A stretch of 64,000 bases of DNA. Source: Rhizoctonia solani (Eukaryota; Basidiomycota; Agaricomycetes; Cantharellales; Ceratobasidiaceae). The stretch is from positions 2,170,001-2,234,000 of the forward strand of contig NC_057376.1 of NCBI RefSeq assembly GCF_016906535.1. Direction: 5' to 3'. Position 1 is the stretch's first letter. Each line of letters begins with the position of its first letter. A program made the position numbers and the translations under genes. Positions 22,301 to 33,682 of the stretch are shown piece by piece. The notes below the pieces were generated by a model. That model was not told where the DNA came from. It was given only the letters and a program-made list of their open reading frames with translations, and did no database searches.

Positions 22301-22813
22301 GGTGGCCGGGAATGGGTTGCCATGGTATGTGTTGGTGGGTAGGACTGGCCAGCGTGGGAAGATGCCTGGGATGAGGAGCAAGTGGGGGTGCGCAAGGTAA
22401 TGATGGGTGAGTGGGAGTAATGGGGGCTATGTGCCTATATCAGGACTTATAGAGCGCTTTATTGCGTTATACGCTAAAACCCTGCGTCAAACAACCTAGC
22501 GTTGAACAGTGAGTGTAGCTAATCACTGCCGTGGACAGGCATGATGTAGAACCTTGTTTCTGCAAGCGGGTGTATCTGCTGTCTGGGTTTGCTAGCAAAA
22601 GGTGCGGCAAACGTGTGGTATGCGGGCGATAGGGTTAGCCTGCCTTATAGCAATTTGCTACTACGTGGGACCAACAGCTCTTTGATTATTCCAGCTGAAA
22701 GGGGAGTCCAATCATGTGTTTTTGCTTGTGCTAGTACAGGTAACCTTCTTGGGGGTCGGGACTTAGTAGTGGTGGGTGCAGAATGGTTTGCAACCAACGT
22801 AAGGTTGATTACC
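22301..22813 (-). other. Gypsy-A leader with primer-binding site
   Basis: It is similar (reverse-complemented) to the Gypsy-D2 leader; for example both contain TGTACTAGCAC and the TAGCAATTTG region. Its inner end, GGTAATCAACCT on the minus strand (22802-22813), directly abuts LTR-A sequence and fits a PBS. Confidence 0.7.
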
Positions 22814-23955
22814 TGTTGTAGACACAGTCAATACCAGGGAATTTATTCCCATTTTCTCGATTTTAAACAAAGACAATCAGACTACATTTTCAATCACGTG
22901 ACTTTGGCGCTTATGTCACATGCTAAGCGCCAAGCCATGTCCCCATCTGCGCTTACTTCAGCATACGTAGCCACCTCCACTTGATGACATCACTATGACA
23001 TGTCAGTGACACGTATGCATGAGTATGGCCGACTGTGGAGTGGGGTTCTTATTTGATACAGTTTTGCATATAGATGTATTTGTATTTAGGTAGCTCTGTA
23101 ATATATAAGGAGGCCAACCAACCATGGTAACACCCAGGTCAATTACCTCTTGTCGCACTCCACTTGTTGTACAAGGGCCATACAGCCCGGTAATACTTAG
23201 TCAGTTACTTAGATAGTCCACACCGCCTTAAGCGGCTTTGTTGTTACACTTAGATAGCTTGTCACCGCCTTAAGTGGTCTTGTTGTTGTAGGATAGCTGC
23301 TTGTTGCCATAGATAGGTTTGTTGTTGCCTTAAGCAACTTTCTCATTTGTACACCACAGCCACAAGCGCCATCCCCCTTGACGCCCCAACGGACGTCAAG
23401 GAGGGGGGGGCGCTTGCGGCTGGATGTATCTAAGTGAAAACCGCGTAAGGTGGTGGCAAGCTATCCTACAATGACAACCAGCTATACTACAATGCCCAAG
23501 GCTGTAAGGGCAATGGCAAGCTATGTAAGTACAACAAGAAGGCCGCTTAAGGCAGTGTGGACTGAGTAACTAAGTAGGTTTGCTGGGCTGTAAGGCCCTT
23601 GTACAATGTAGGATGCAACAAGAGGTAATTGACCTGGGTGTTATCATGGTCAGTTGGCCTCCTTATATATTACAGGGGAGAACTATTTACAAATACATTA
23701 TATGCAATTCCGTATCAAATAAGAACCCCGCTCCGCAGTTGGTCTTACTCATGCATACGTGTCACTGACGTGTCATGATGTCATCATAGGTGGAGGTGGC
23801 TACGTATGATGAGTAAGCGCAGATGGGGACGTGGCTCAGCGCTTAGCGCATGATATAAGCGCCGAAGCCACGTGATTAGAAAAGTTGTCCATTTGTCTTT
23901 GTTTAAATTTGAGAAAATGGCAATAAATTCCCTGGTATCAAATGTGTCTACAACA
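22814..23955. repeat. Head-to-head inverted LTR-A pair
   Basis: Plus-orientation LTR-A (22814 to about 23397) joins minus-orientation LTR-A (about 23392-23955) at GACGTC, a palindrome that occurs near the tip of LTR-A in both orientations. The outermost 20-30 bp of each tip are missing. The outer ends are TGTTGTAGACAC and GTGTCTACAACA, so the block is one imperfect palindrome of about 1.14 kb. Confidence 0.88.
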
Positions 23956-24140
23956 CAACCTGGGTCCCAAACTGAGCCAGGCTACCCATGGTAAACCTCT
24001 TAGGCTTGAGTGTATACATGGAGATCACACCTCTGAACACTAGTCAGTATTTGAATGAAGACATCCAAGCTAACACCTGTAGTGCATGCTTTGTATGCAC
24101 AGCAAGCACAACACTTGACATCTGAAAAAGAGAGTATGCA

Positions 24141-24302
24141 CAGAGAGTGCAACACTGATGATTTGTCAGCATCTGCACCAGCGCGCACATAGTGCCACAC
24201 GCTATGTGTACTTTGTACACACAGAGAGTGCAACAGTGGTGATTTGTCAGCATCTGCACCACCAAGCACGTAGTGCCACACACTATGTGTACTTGGGCTC
24301 TT
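24141..24302 (-). repeat. 81-bp direct repeat
   Basis: Two tandem units start with CAGAGAGTGCAACA at 24141 and 24222 and share GATTTGTCAGCATCTGCACCA. The length is a multiple of three. They overlap the end of the broken gene 24283-25220. Confidence 0.75.
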
Positions 24303-25220
24303 CCTTGGCCAAAGAGGACTGGCAAACCTGGTTAGCATCAAGCATTTGGAGCCTAGATATAGGACTTGCCAGCTCCTTATGCCTTTTGCCACTTGTTGCA
24401 CCTTTTGATGTCTTCTTCCCATTGGCTTTTGGTGCAGTTTTGACTGGTGCTTTCTTAGGAGCCTGAGCTGTAATGTTAGATTTGGGATAGTCAGATATAA
24501 ATATGTATACCTTGGCAGGCTTGTCCTCATCCTTGCTGAGGGTTGAGTCAACACAGCAAACCCTCTTTGAATTGAATTTAAGAGGCTGTATTATGGATAA
24601 GTAAACAAAATAGAATAAACATCAAGCTGACTCACCTTGTTGTCATTGTCTTACAATACCATTTGTTCCTTTTGACAAGTGTTCTTAGCCTTGGAGACAA
24701 TGGGGGAGCTCTCAGGTTTCTTGCCCTTGCCCATGCCCTTGCCTTTTGGCGCAGTGGCAGGCTGAGCCCCTACTTTATTGCAAGAGGCACCAAGGGCCTG
24801 GTTGCAAGCCTTTTCCTTTGCAATTACCTTGTCTGCCTTGCAAACGTCTGCAGCAGTTGGCTGATCAGGGAGGGAGGGGAGCAATGAGCAGTCATCCTCA
24901 TCCTCTTTGTCCTCTTTGTCCTCACTATTGTCCATGTCTTGGTCCTTGTTGTTTTCCCTATTGTCTTTGTCTTCATTATCCTTGTCCTCATTGTCCTTGT
25001 CCTTGCTGTATGACTGGCACTTTTGCTTTTTTGAAGAGATGAATTTGTCATTGTTGACATGGGGTTGCTTCTTGGTCAATGATTGGGAAGTCAAGGATTT
25101 GGAAGTTGAAGCTGTCTGGGGGGCATTTGTGTAACAGCAGGAGTTGAGAATATAGTTGTCTTTGTAAACATTCAAGTCCTTGCCAGAACCCTTACCCACA
25201 TCCTTCTCTTCTGGGGCCAA
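24283..25220 (-). pseudogene. Lys/Asp-rich hypothetical gene, broken
   Basis: The exon-like frame 25220-24651 encodes a hydrophilic protein with DKDNEDKDNEDKDN repeats, a Pro/Ala/Lys segment (KGKGMGKGKKPESSP) and no known domain. It ends at TAA after KEQMVL, where the downstream sequence still reads sensibly (DNDNK, then after a probable intron KFNSKRVCCVDSTLSKDEDKPAK, then after a second intron near 24522-24479 a Lys-rich exon ending EEPKYT-stop at 24283). A point nonsense mutation in a three-exon gene is the simplest reading. Function unknown. It may be a transposon-associated or lineage-specific nuclear protein. The surrounding DNA is repeat-rich. Confidence 0.4.
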
Positions 25221-25540
25221 AGCATTGTGCTTGAGGAATTAGGAAGTTTTTGTGTTTTCTATAACTTGTGTCAGTTACAATACATATGGAATAGGATGTT
25301 GTAATTACTGCCAGCCCTGGTATAAGAGCTATTCAAGGTCAAATGGCTTCTACAGATTGAGTTGATAGCCCAGCTATCATCACCCACCTTGCCACAGAAG
25401 TGATCCAGGAATTTGTGATATTTGTACATCTAGGGAAGTTATTAGGATGTATCAGACCAAGTAAAGAAAATCAACATACATAATTGTTGATTTGATTGTG
25501 CTCCAAAGAGCCATAATGCTTGTAGGTGAGTTGCTGACCT
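25221..25540. other. Unassigned AT-rich DNA
   Basis: No gene seen. It may contain upstream exons of the broken gene ending at 24283, but none is convincing. Confidence 0.4.
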
Positions 25541-26847
25541 TGTTATAGAGTAGGGTTTTAGGGACTATGTAATTAAGTACAGAAGATGATAAAGTGATTG
25601 ATATATTAACTATCTGTGTATATAAAAGGCAATAGACTAGCTATATAAGGGTAGATTAGATTGGTAATCAGGGTGATCCCTACACTTAACAAGTAATCAA
25701 GCAATTACTGCAGCTGCAGGTGGTTGGTTATGCTTATACCTATAGTATGAGAGTTAGTATTGAGTCCTAGATACCTACTATAATTTATCTGGATTTGTTA
25801 GTAATTTATTTGACTGAGATTGCGCTTAATTAAAGTGTATATGCCACTCCCAAGGCCTTAAATTCTCCCAACTGACTTACTCAAGAGGTTCAGGGTTGCC
25901 CTAGAGCCTTTCCTGGCTACCCAGTATCTTTTGGGACCTTGCTAGAGGCTATATGCGCCGAGATGCCTTATAGGTTAAGTTCAGTGAGCTTAAGAGGCTA
26001 AGAAAGCAAAATAAGACACTCTAAACTAAGTTAAGAAGATCTAATAGATCTTCAAGTTCACACAAGGGGTAAGAATGGGATTAAAAGAAAGTTGTTATCA
26101 AAGGGTCTCCCTCAGGAGCTTTATATACCCCAGAGGGCAAACAAATAACTATATACATGATGTTCAAAAGAGGAAGTTACATGAGAGGTACAGTCTGAGC
26201 TATTTGATACATAAAGACCAATTAGTCCCAATAAGTCCTAGTGAGATAGACCTAAGGCTATTTATAGTATGTTCTAGAGCATACATGACTAAATTACATA
26301 AGTGTGAATGCTAAAAATCACCTTGAGGCAAGGTAGGATCTCATAGAAAAAGCTAGAAACTTAAATGGTTAGTATCTCCATCAATTTGGCTCAGTATCAG
26401 ACAATTCATTTTTGAGAACTGAGATGCCAGAGCCTCCAACCTATTGGTATTTCTTGGCATGGTAGTATGCCTGTTTCCTGCCAAGATATTGGCATCAGCG
26501 TGCCCCACCAACCTTTGGCGCTTATTTGCCATTACTAAGCGCTGGTGCTTGCATGCTTACTTGCAGTGATTCTATGGTCTGTAAGTACCATTCCTGCATA
26601 TAAATGTATGATACAAAATATGATATAAATCATAGAGATAATTGTATGACCATTTTGCACAGTCAAATGTGTATATATGCAAGTGCAATGAGGAAATATA
26701 GTATAAAAAGTCTTGTAGCACCGCCAGTTTCCAAATATAGTAATGTTCATGCCCATATTTGGATAGAGAAAGTATGATTACTCCCATTTGCACTATTAAC
26801 TATTGGCAATTAGGGGTGCATATGTCTAAAGTATTCATTCCATAACA
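25541..26847 (-). repeat. LTR-F, 1307-bp LTR
   Basis: Starts TGTTATAGAGTAGGG and ends CATTCCATAACA. It is the reverse complement of 58731-60037, with exactly the same length (1307 bp). Flanks (GACCT left, CCCTC right) do not match, so at least one side is rearranged. It directly abuts the truncated 5' end of Gypsy-B. Confidence 0.9.
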
Positions 26848-26919
26848 CCCTCTAATGTTGTCTCCAACTCTTCCCCCACTCCTACTTGTACTTGTCTCAA
26901 TGTAGGAGACAACATTTAT

Positions 26920-27351
26920 ATGATAGATCCTACTACTTGCCGCACCAAGAAGGGCACTATTACCTCTCTTGTGCGCACAACTTTGGGCAACATGCCAAAC
27001 ATCAGGTGGAATGGGGAAACCAAAGATACAATGATCCCTTTCCCCTCCCTGAAAAAAGATGAATGCCCTGCTGCAGCTGCTCTGGTCAAACCCATTATTG
27101 CCCCTACTCCTGTTCTAGCCTTGAACTCCAAAGGTCCAGGCCCCATGGATCTAGATGGAAAAGGCTTTGCAAGCATGGTTTGTCACGTGTGTGGAGGCAA
27201 AGGACATTTTGCATGCAATTGCCCCTCAAAGCCTATGTCAGGACATGTGGCTAATATTGAATGGTCCTGGGAAAGATCAAAGGAGGAGAGTTGTATTGAA
27301 GTTGTATCTGATAAAGAAGAGTTGGGAAAAGGGAAAGCCAAGGCCAATTAA
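26920..27351 (+). pseudogene. Gypsy-B gag C-terminal part
   Basis: A 143-codon frame that ends with a CX2CX4HX4C nucleocapsid knuckle (CHVCGGKGHFACNC) followed by an acidic tail (EVVSDKEELGKGKAKAN). Upstream gag is missing, and the frame is open to the truncation point near 26848. Confidence 0.8.
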
Positions 27352-27371
27352 GGAGTAAGGCACTTGGCTGT

Positions 27372-28242
27372 ATGTTAGCAGATTTGCATCATGTAAACAA
27401 CAATCTTGAAATTCTTTCACTATGTAATACATCTCAAATATCTGTGTTGTTCTCTGCAAATCTGTGTGAGACTCCCAAGACCCAAAAATCAAGTTTTTCA
27501 GCTAAACCCTTCCAGGGACAAGCCATGATAGATTCTGGAGCAACCTTGTGTTTCATCCACCCTCTTTTAATCAAAACATACTGCCTCCCCACTTATTTAC
27601 ATCAAATTCCAAAAAAACTGCATGTCATTGATGGTCAAGAGATAGACTCCGGCCAGATCACTCATTTTACTTGCTTTAAATGTACCATTGGCAACCATAC
27701 AGAAGAATTAGAATCTCATACTTCTAATATTGGAAATCATCAACTATTTCTGGGAATGTTGTTGCTAAAAAAGTATAATCCCCAAATTTTGTGGGAAAAG
27801 CATACACTTGTCTTTAACTCTTTGTATTGTTCAAATAATTGTCTATCTATCCCCACTGTTTTGGAATTAAAAGCAGTAGAAGAAATACCAATCCCTTATC
27901 AAGAGTTCTCTACAGTTTATTTGGAAGAAGAATTGTCAAAGCTTCCTCCACACCATCCTTACAATATTGCAATTGAGTTGCTTCCTGATGCAAAACCCCA
28001 ACATGGCCCCATGTATAGTCTAGGCCCAAGGGAAGATGCAGAACTTAAGGAAACCATTGAAAAACAACTTAAGGCAGGATTGATACAACCTTCCAAATCT
28101 CCTATAGCCTCCCCTATTCTATTTGTCAAAAAGAAAAATGGGAAACTACAGATGTGCGTGGACAATTGATGTTTAAATAGCATGACAAAAAAGAATGTTT
28201 ATCCTTTACTGTTGCCACAAAATTTGATCAAAAAACTACAAG
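27372..28242 (+). pseudogene. Gypsy-B protease and N-terminal RT
   Basis: It contains the aspartic protease motif MIDSGATLCF, then a GMLLLKKYNP region, SKLPPHHPYNIAIEL, ASPILFVKKKNGKLQMCVDN and a TGA at 28167-28169, where chromovirus RTs usually have an Arg (VDxRxLN). The frame then continues (CLNSMTKKNVYPLLL) to the LTR-C insertion at 28243. Confidence 0.85.
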
Positions 28243-28803
28243 TGTTACAATCCCCCAAATTATACCACTAGACTCGCCTGATTTTTCTGATATTTTTACT
28301 ATTTTTTACGAACTCTGTATCTTCACTTTTTCGATCACGTGATCTCGGCGCTTATTATGCCGAGATGCCGCGCCGAGATGCCGTGCCAAGGGCGCTTAGG
28401 AGAAATCCACGCTTCTGCGCAGCCCGCAGCACGCTTCTCTTTTCACATGTAGGCTTCTATTCACACACGCACAGACCACATGTAGTTAGTAGATTTGTCT
28501 ATATATACAGCAGGAAAATTGCTTGGAGACCCCAAGTTGATTTTACCTCGTCTCTTATTCACTAGAGAAGGTAGCCAGCCAGCTAAGTAGCCGGCCCCCA
28601 GTAGTAACAGTAACACTCACCCTTTTACTTGACCTACCACACCTCCAGGCCTCAGGCCCCATTGCCATCAGTAGTTAGTAGTAAGCCGCCTTAAGCGGTA
28701 TTAGATAGCCTTAGACTAGTAGATTACATAAGCAGTGCCTGTAGTAGTTACGGCCTTAAGCGCCCACCACTAGCGAGTACCCACCTTACAGTGGTGTACG
28801 ACA
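28243..28803 (+). repeat. Solo LTR-C in Gypsy-B RT, TSD ACAAG
   Basis: 561 bp, TGTTACAATCCC to GTGTACGACA. ACAAG is present at 28238-28242 and 28804-28808. It has the LTR-C promoter region with TATATATACAGCAGG. Confidence 0.95.
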
Positions 28804-28864
28804 ACAAGGCACCAAGATCTTTAGCAAATTTGATCTAAAGGCTGGTTATAACCTAGTTAGAATC

Positions 28865-29425
28865 TGTCGTACACCACTGTAAGGTGGGTACTTGCTAGTG
28901 GTGGGCGCTTAAGGCCGTAACTACTACAGACACTGCTTAAATAATCTACTCTAAGGCTATACTACTAAGCGCTTAAGGCGCTCTACTACTAACTACTGTC
29001 AACAAGGGGGCCTTAGGCCTGAGAGGTGTGGTGAGTGAATATAAGGGGTAACTTCTGAGATGACTAAGGCCGGCTACTTAGCTGGCTTCTGATATCCTCC
29101 TCTAATGAATAAGAGACAAGATAAAATTGACTTGGGGTCTCCAAGCAATTTTCCTGCTGTATATATAGACAATACTACTAACTACATGTGGTCTGTGCGT
29201 GTGTGAATAGAAGCCTACATGTGAAAAAGAGAAGCGTGCTGCGGACTGCGCAGAAGCGTGGATTTCTCCTAAGCGCCCTTGGCACAGCATCTTGGCGCGG
29301 CATCTCGGCATAATAAGCGCCGAGATCACGTGACTGAAAAACATAAGATAACAAGTTCGTAAAAAATAGTAAAAATATGAGAAAAAAGAGGCGAATCCAG
29401 TGGTATAGTTTAGGGGATTGTAACA
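28865..29425 (-). repeat. Solo LTR-C in Gypsy-B RT, TSD GAATC
   Basis: 561 bp, opposite in orientation to the previous copy and separated from it by only 61 bp of RT (FSKFDLKAGYNLVRI). GAATC lies at 28860-28864 and 29426-29430. Confidence 0.95.
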
Positions 29426-29430
29426 GAATC

Positions 29431-29703
29431 AAACAAGGCAATGAATGGAAAACAGCTTTTAAAACCAAATATGGGCTATTCAAATACCTGGTTATGCCTT
29501 TTGGGTTAACAAATGCACCAGCAGCCTTTCAAGACATGATGAATGAAATTTTCAGGGACCTTTTGGATGTCTATGTCATTATCTATTTGGATGACATTTT
29601 GGTGTTTCCTCTGAACAAGAAAGATCATGAAGCCCATGTTCAAGAAGTACTTAAGAGGTTACAAGACAATAAGCTATTTTGCAACATTGAAAAATATCAT
29701 TTC
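29431..29703 (+). pseudogene. Gypsy-B RT core fragment
   Basis: Reads [28 protein letters not shown], then the catalytic [10 protein letters not shown] and ends at CNIEKYHFC, where Gypsy-D's LTR begins. The next 60-80 codons expected in RT are absent from the far side. Confidence 0.88.
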
Positions 29704-30263
29704 TGTTGTACACCACTGTAAGGTGGGTACTTGCTAATGGGACAGGCGCTTATGGCCGTACTACTAGTACACTGCTGATGTAATCTACTCAGAAGGCTAT
29801 ACTACTAGCGCTTAAAGCGCTCTACTACTAACTGCTGACAATGAGGGGGCCTTAGGCCTGGGAGGTGTGATGAGTGAGTTAAGGGGTTAACGTCTGAGAA
29901 CTACTGGGGGCCAGCTACTTAGCTGGCTGACTAATCCTCCTCAATGAGTATGAGACAAGGTAAAATCAACTTGGTGTTCCCAAGCAATTTTCCTGCTGTA
30001 TATATAGACAAGAGCACACTATCTACATGGTCTGTGTGTGTGAGAAAGAAAGTACATAATGGAAATAAGAAGCATGCTGCAGGTTGCGCAGAAGCAGGGA
30101 TTTCTCCTAAGCGCCCTTGGCATGGCATCTTGGCGCTGCATCTTGGCATAACAAGCGCCGAGATCACGTGATTAAAAAACAGGAGATATTGAGTTCGTAA
30201 AAAATAGTAGAAATAACAGAAAAATCGTCCGAATCCAGTGATATAGGTAAGGAGGTTGTAACA

Positions 30264-33200
30264 TTGCCCCCCCCTTAAAGGCTCTTGGCAGCATCACAAG
30301 CCTTTTTGAGTCTAGCCTGATTGAAGCGCTTTATCTCATCTTGGCTGTGTTCCAACAGTTCTTCTGGTTCCCAGGAGTTGTCCTCAGGACCATATCCTTT
30401 CCATTTTATCAGGTAAAATCACTTCCCTTGTTGTCTTTTGGAGTCAATGATCTGCTCCACTTTGTACTCTTCTTCCCCTTCTATTGTTTCAGGAGGGGGT
30501 TGTTCTGGAAATGGCTGACTAGGAGATTTGTGGACCCTGGATAATAACCCTACATGGAACACGTTGTGGATTTTGAGGGTTTCTGGGAGTTTCAGTCAGT
30601 AGGCGTGGCTAGAGATTTTCTCAGTGACTTCAAAGGGGCCTAATTGTTTAGGATCTAGTTTGTTTGAGTTTGTTCTGAGTTCTATGTTTCTTCCATCCAA
30701 CTAGACTTTGTTGCCTACTGAATACTCCAGAGTAGATCCTTGGTTCTGGATCATTTTCTCCTTGCTCATCCTGAGGGCTGCCTTGGCTTCTTTCCATTCT
30801 TGGGCTAGGGTATCTGCTAGGGCATCTGCTTCTGGTACATTGGCTGGGACATTTGACAGATTCATAACTGGATTTTGTCCATAGACAAGCTCAAAGGGTG
30901 TTTTTCCTGTGGCAGCATGCTTGGCATTGTTATATGCGTATTCTGCCAATGGTAACCACATGGACCAGTCAGAATAATCAGCAGCAACATAGGAGCGTAG
31001 ATAGAACTTGATGAACTGATTAACCCTTTCCATCTGACCATCTGATTTGGGGTGGTACGCCAAGGAAAATGCAGGTTTGATACCCAGTCATTGGTAGAGA
31101 GCCCTCAAGAATTTCCCAGTAAATGTTGTTCCTTGGTCTGATACTGTTTTGACTGGTAGCCCATGGAGTTTCCAGATGTGTGTGACAAACAAGTCTGCCA
31201 GGCCCTTTGCTGTGACCTTCTTTGAAGTGGGGATGAAGTGGCCAAACTTTGAGAAGGAATCTATGACTACAAGGATGGCATCATGACCCTGAGACTTGGG
31301 GAACCCAGTGATAAAGTTGTACAAGATGGTATGGAATGGGAATGGTGGGACTTCCAAGGGTTTCAAGGCTATGACAGGTCCATGGGGGCAACGGTTGGCT
31401 TGGCACATGGGGCAGCACTCAACCCATTCCTTGGCCAAGAATTTCATCCCTGGCCACCAGTAGCTTCTACTGAGTAGTTCCAGCATTTGTTGCTGACCTG
31501 GGTGTCCCACCAGAGGTGAGTTGTGGAATTCCCTTAGTAACCGCTCCTTCAGGGGCTCAGAGTCTGGTACAACAAGTTTTCCCCAATACCACAGTAGATC
31601 TTCTTCCCAGTTTTAATCTTGGTAAGCCTTACAAATTGACGGTGGAGCATTGTCAGCATCTTCTGTTAGGAATTGGATAATTGGTTCAAGGGAGGGGTCT
31701 TCTCTCAGCCTGTTGCAGATTTCTGTGACAATCTCAAGTTCTTCTTCCAATGTATTTGCAAAAACTTCTGATGGAAGCATGATCTCTGGTCCCTGGGGAT
31801 CATCCTTGTAGTCCAATTGTCTGGATAGTGTGCTGGGCTTCCCCAATTGCTTCCCTGGGTGATAGTGAATTTCAAAGTTGAAATCACTCAGGAAGATCCA
31901 CCAACGTGCATGTCTTTGATTGAATGTCTGAGCTTGCATCCAAGATTCCAAGTTCCTGTGGTCTGTAAAGACTTGGATTGGCTTGTCAGTTGCTTCCAGG
32001 AAGATGCGCCATTCCTCTAATGCTTTGATGATAGCCAGTAGTTCCTTGTCATGGGTGTTGTAGTTAGTCTCAGCCCCCAAGAAGGATTTTGACATGTAAG
32101 CCACTGGATGTAAGCAATTATCTTCTCCCTGTTGACTCAAGATAGCACCCATTGCTACCCCTGATGCGTCTGTTTCAAGGTAGTAAGGTAGGTCTGGATT
32201 CAAGTGGATGAGAACTGGGCTCTTGGTAATTAAGGAGTTCAATTCTTGGAAAGCTTCTTCTTCCTGACTGCCCCAAGACCATGGGGTTTCCTTCCTTGTG
32301 AGATTATAGAGGGGACAAGCTACTGAACTGAAATTGGGGATGAATCAACACAAGTAGTTGACAAAACCCAAGAAGGCTTGGACTTGTTTAACCGTTTGGG
32401 GTGTGGGCCATGTGGTAACAGCTTCTATTTTTTTTTGATCCATAGAGAACCCAGCAGGGGAGATGACAATCCCAAGGTAGTCAACCGTTGTGACATGAAA
32501 GTGGCACTTTGACAATTTGCAGAACAGCTGATTTTTCATCAAGCATGATAGGACTTCTCTAATGTGTTTTGGATGTTTTGCAGGGTCCTCTGAGAAGATG
32601 AGAATGTTGTCCAAATAAATTACCACTGTGACATTGATGAGATCCCTAAACAGGTTGTTCATGAAATGCTGGAATGCCGCAGGAGCGTTTGTGAGACCAA
32701 AAGGCATGACCAGATACTCAAACAACCCATATTTGGTATGGAACACTGTTTTCCATTCATCCCCTTCCTTGATTTGGACGTTGTTGTAACCCCATTGTAA
32801 GTCAAGCTTAGTGAATATCTTTGCATGCCTTAATTTAGCCATGAGGTTGTCCTGCCTTGGGAGTGGGTATACGTTCTTGTGGGTTACATCATTGAGCTTC
32901 TGGTAATCCACAACCAGCCTAAGGGAACCTGCCTTTTTGACAAACATAACCGGTGCACCTGCCAAGGAGGTACTAGGGCAGATCTTGCCTGTTTCCAACT
33001 CTTGGTCAATGTGCTGTTTAAGCACCTTAGATTCTGCGTTGGTCATGCCATAAATTGGGCCAGGGGAGAGTTTTGCGTCAGGAGTGAGGTCAATTGCAAT
33101 ATTGTATTCCCTATGAGGTGGGAGCACTTTGAATTCCTCTTCCCCAAAGACTTTGGCAAATTTGTGATATTGGGCCGGAAGATCTGCTAAGGGGTCTGGG

Positions 33201-33682
33201 TTGGCTTCTTCTTCCAAGGCAATTTGTACCTGCTCAGGGAATGTGACAAGTCCCTGTTGCCAGTCAATGAGAGGAGCTTCTGCCATTAACCAGGTCATGC
33301 CTAGAATTGCTGGGGTGTTGCCTATGGGACAAACAAGGAAAGGGACAGTGTGGGGATGGCCATTGGCCAAGACCATGAGGTGGACCTGGTGCCAAATGCA
33401 ACCAGTCTGGGATATGGTACTGTCTAACATTCTCACAACTTGTGGATTTTTGAGTTGGGTTTTTGGGATTTTTAGTTTTTCAACAATAGAGGGGGAGATG
33501 AAGTTGGAAGTGGCTCCTGAATCTATGAGGGTTCTAAGGGGTTCTGCCAGGGAATTTTGGATGTATAGATTGATGTATAATAACGGCTTTTTATTTGAAT
33601 CCAGTCCAAGAGATACAAATTCTACACAATTATCTAAACTGTCCATTTTTTGAGTTGGGGGCTTGGCAGCAGTCCTTGACTT
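30264..33682 (-). pseudogene. Gypsy-D pol, several stops
   Basis: Protease ([13 protein letters not shown]), RT ([33 protein letters not shown]; note YLDN where YLDD is canonical), RNase H (ETDASGVAMG, YNTHDKELLAI), an integrase zinc finger (CCPMCQ), an integrase core (YNFITGFP, VSDQGTTF, DGQMERVN) and a chromodomain (EEEYKVEQI, FYLIKWKGYGPEDNSWEP). Stops lie at 32345-32347 (TGA), 31613-31615 (TAA), 31088-31090 (TGA) and 30701-30703 (TAG), with more downstream. Most fit C-to-T or G-to-A change. Compared with the homologous D2 frame, many CpGs are lost. It is not functional. Confidence 0.88.

Larger units (their letters stand above)
16959..23955 (-). mobile_element. Gypsy-A: decayed full-length chromovirus
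   Basis: A minus-strand Ty3/gypsy element with its 3' LTR at 16959-17541, pol, gag, a leader and, on the far side, LTR-A sequence at 22814-23955. The outer 5' LTR (23392-23955) has the same orientation as the 3' LTR but has lost about 20-30 bp at its inner tip, where an opposite-orientation LTR-A copy abuts it. CTGGG precedes the element (16954-16958) and reappears at 23960-23964 after a CAAC slip, a likely target duplication. Gag and pol carry several stops, so the copy is dead. Confidence 0.85.

Noticed and set aside
25541..26847. LTR-F as the 5' LTR of Gypsy-B
   Set aside because: The orientation is opposite, and the LTR next to the Gypsy-B polypurine tract is LTR-B (37281), an unrelated sequence.
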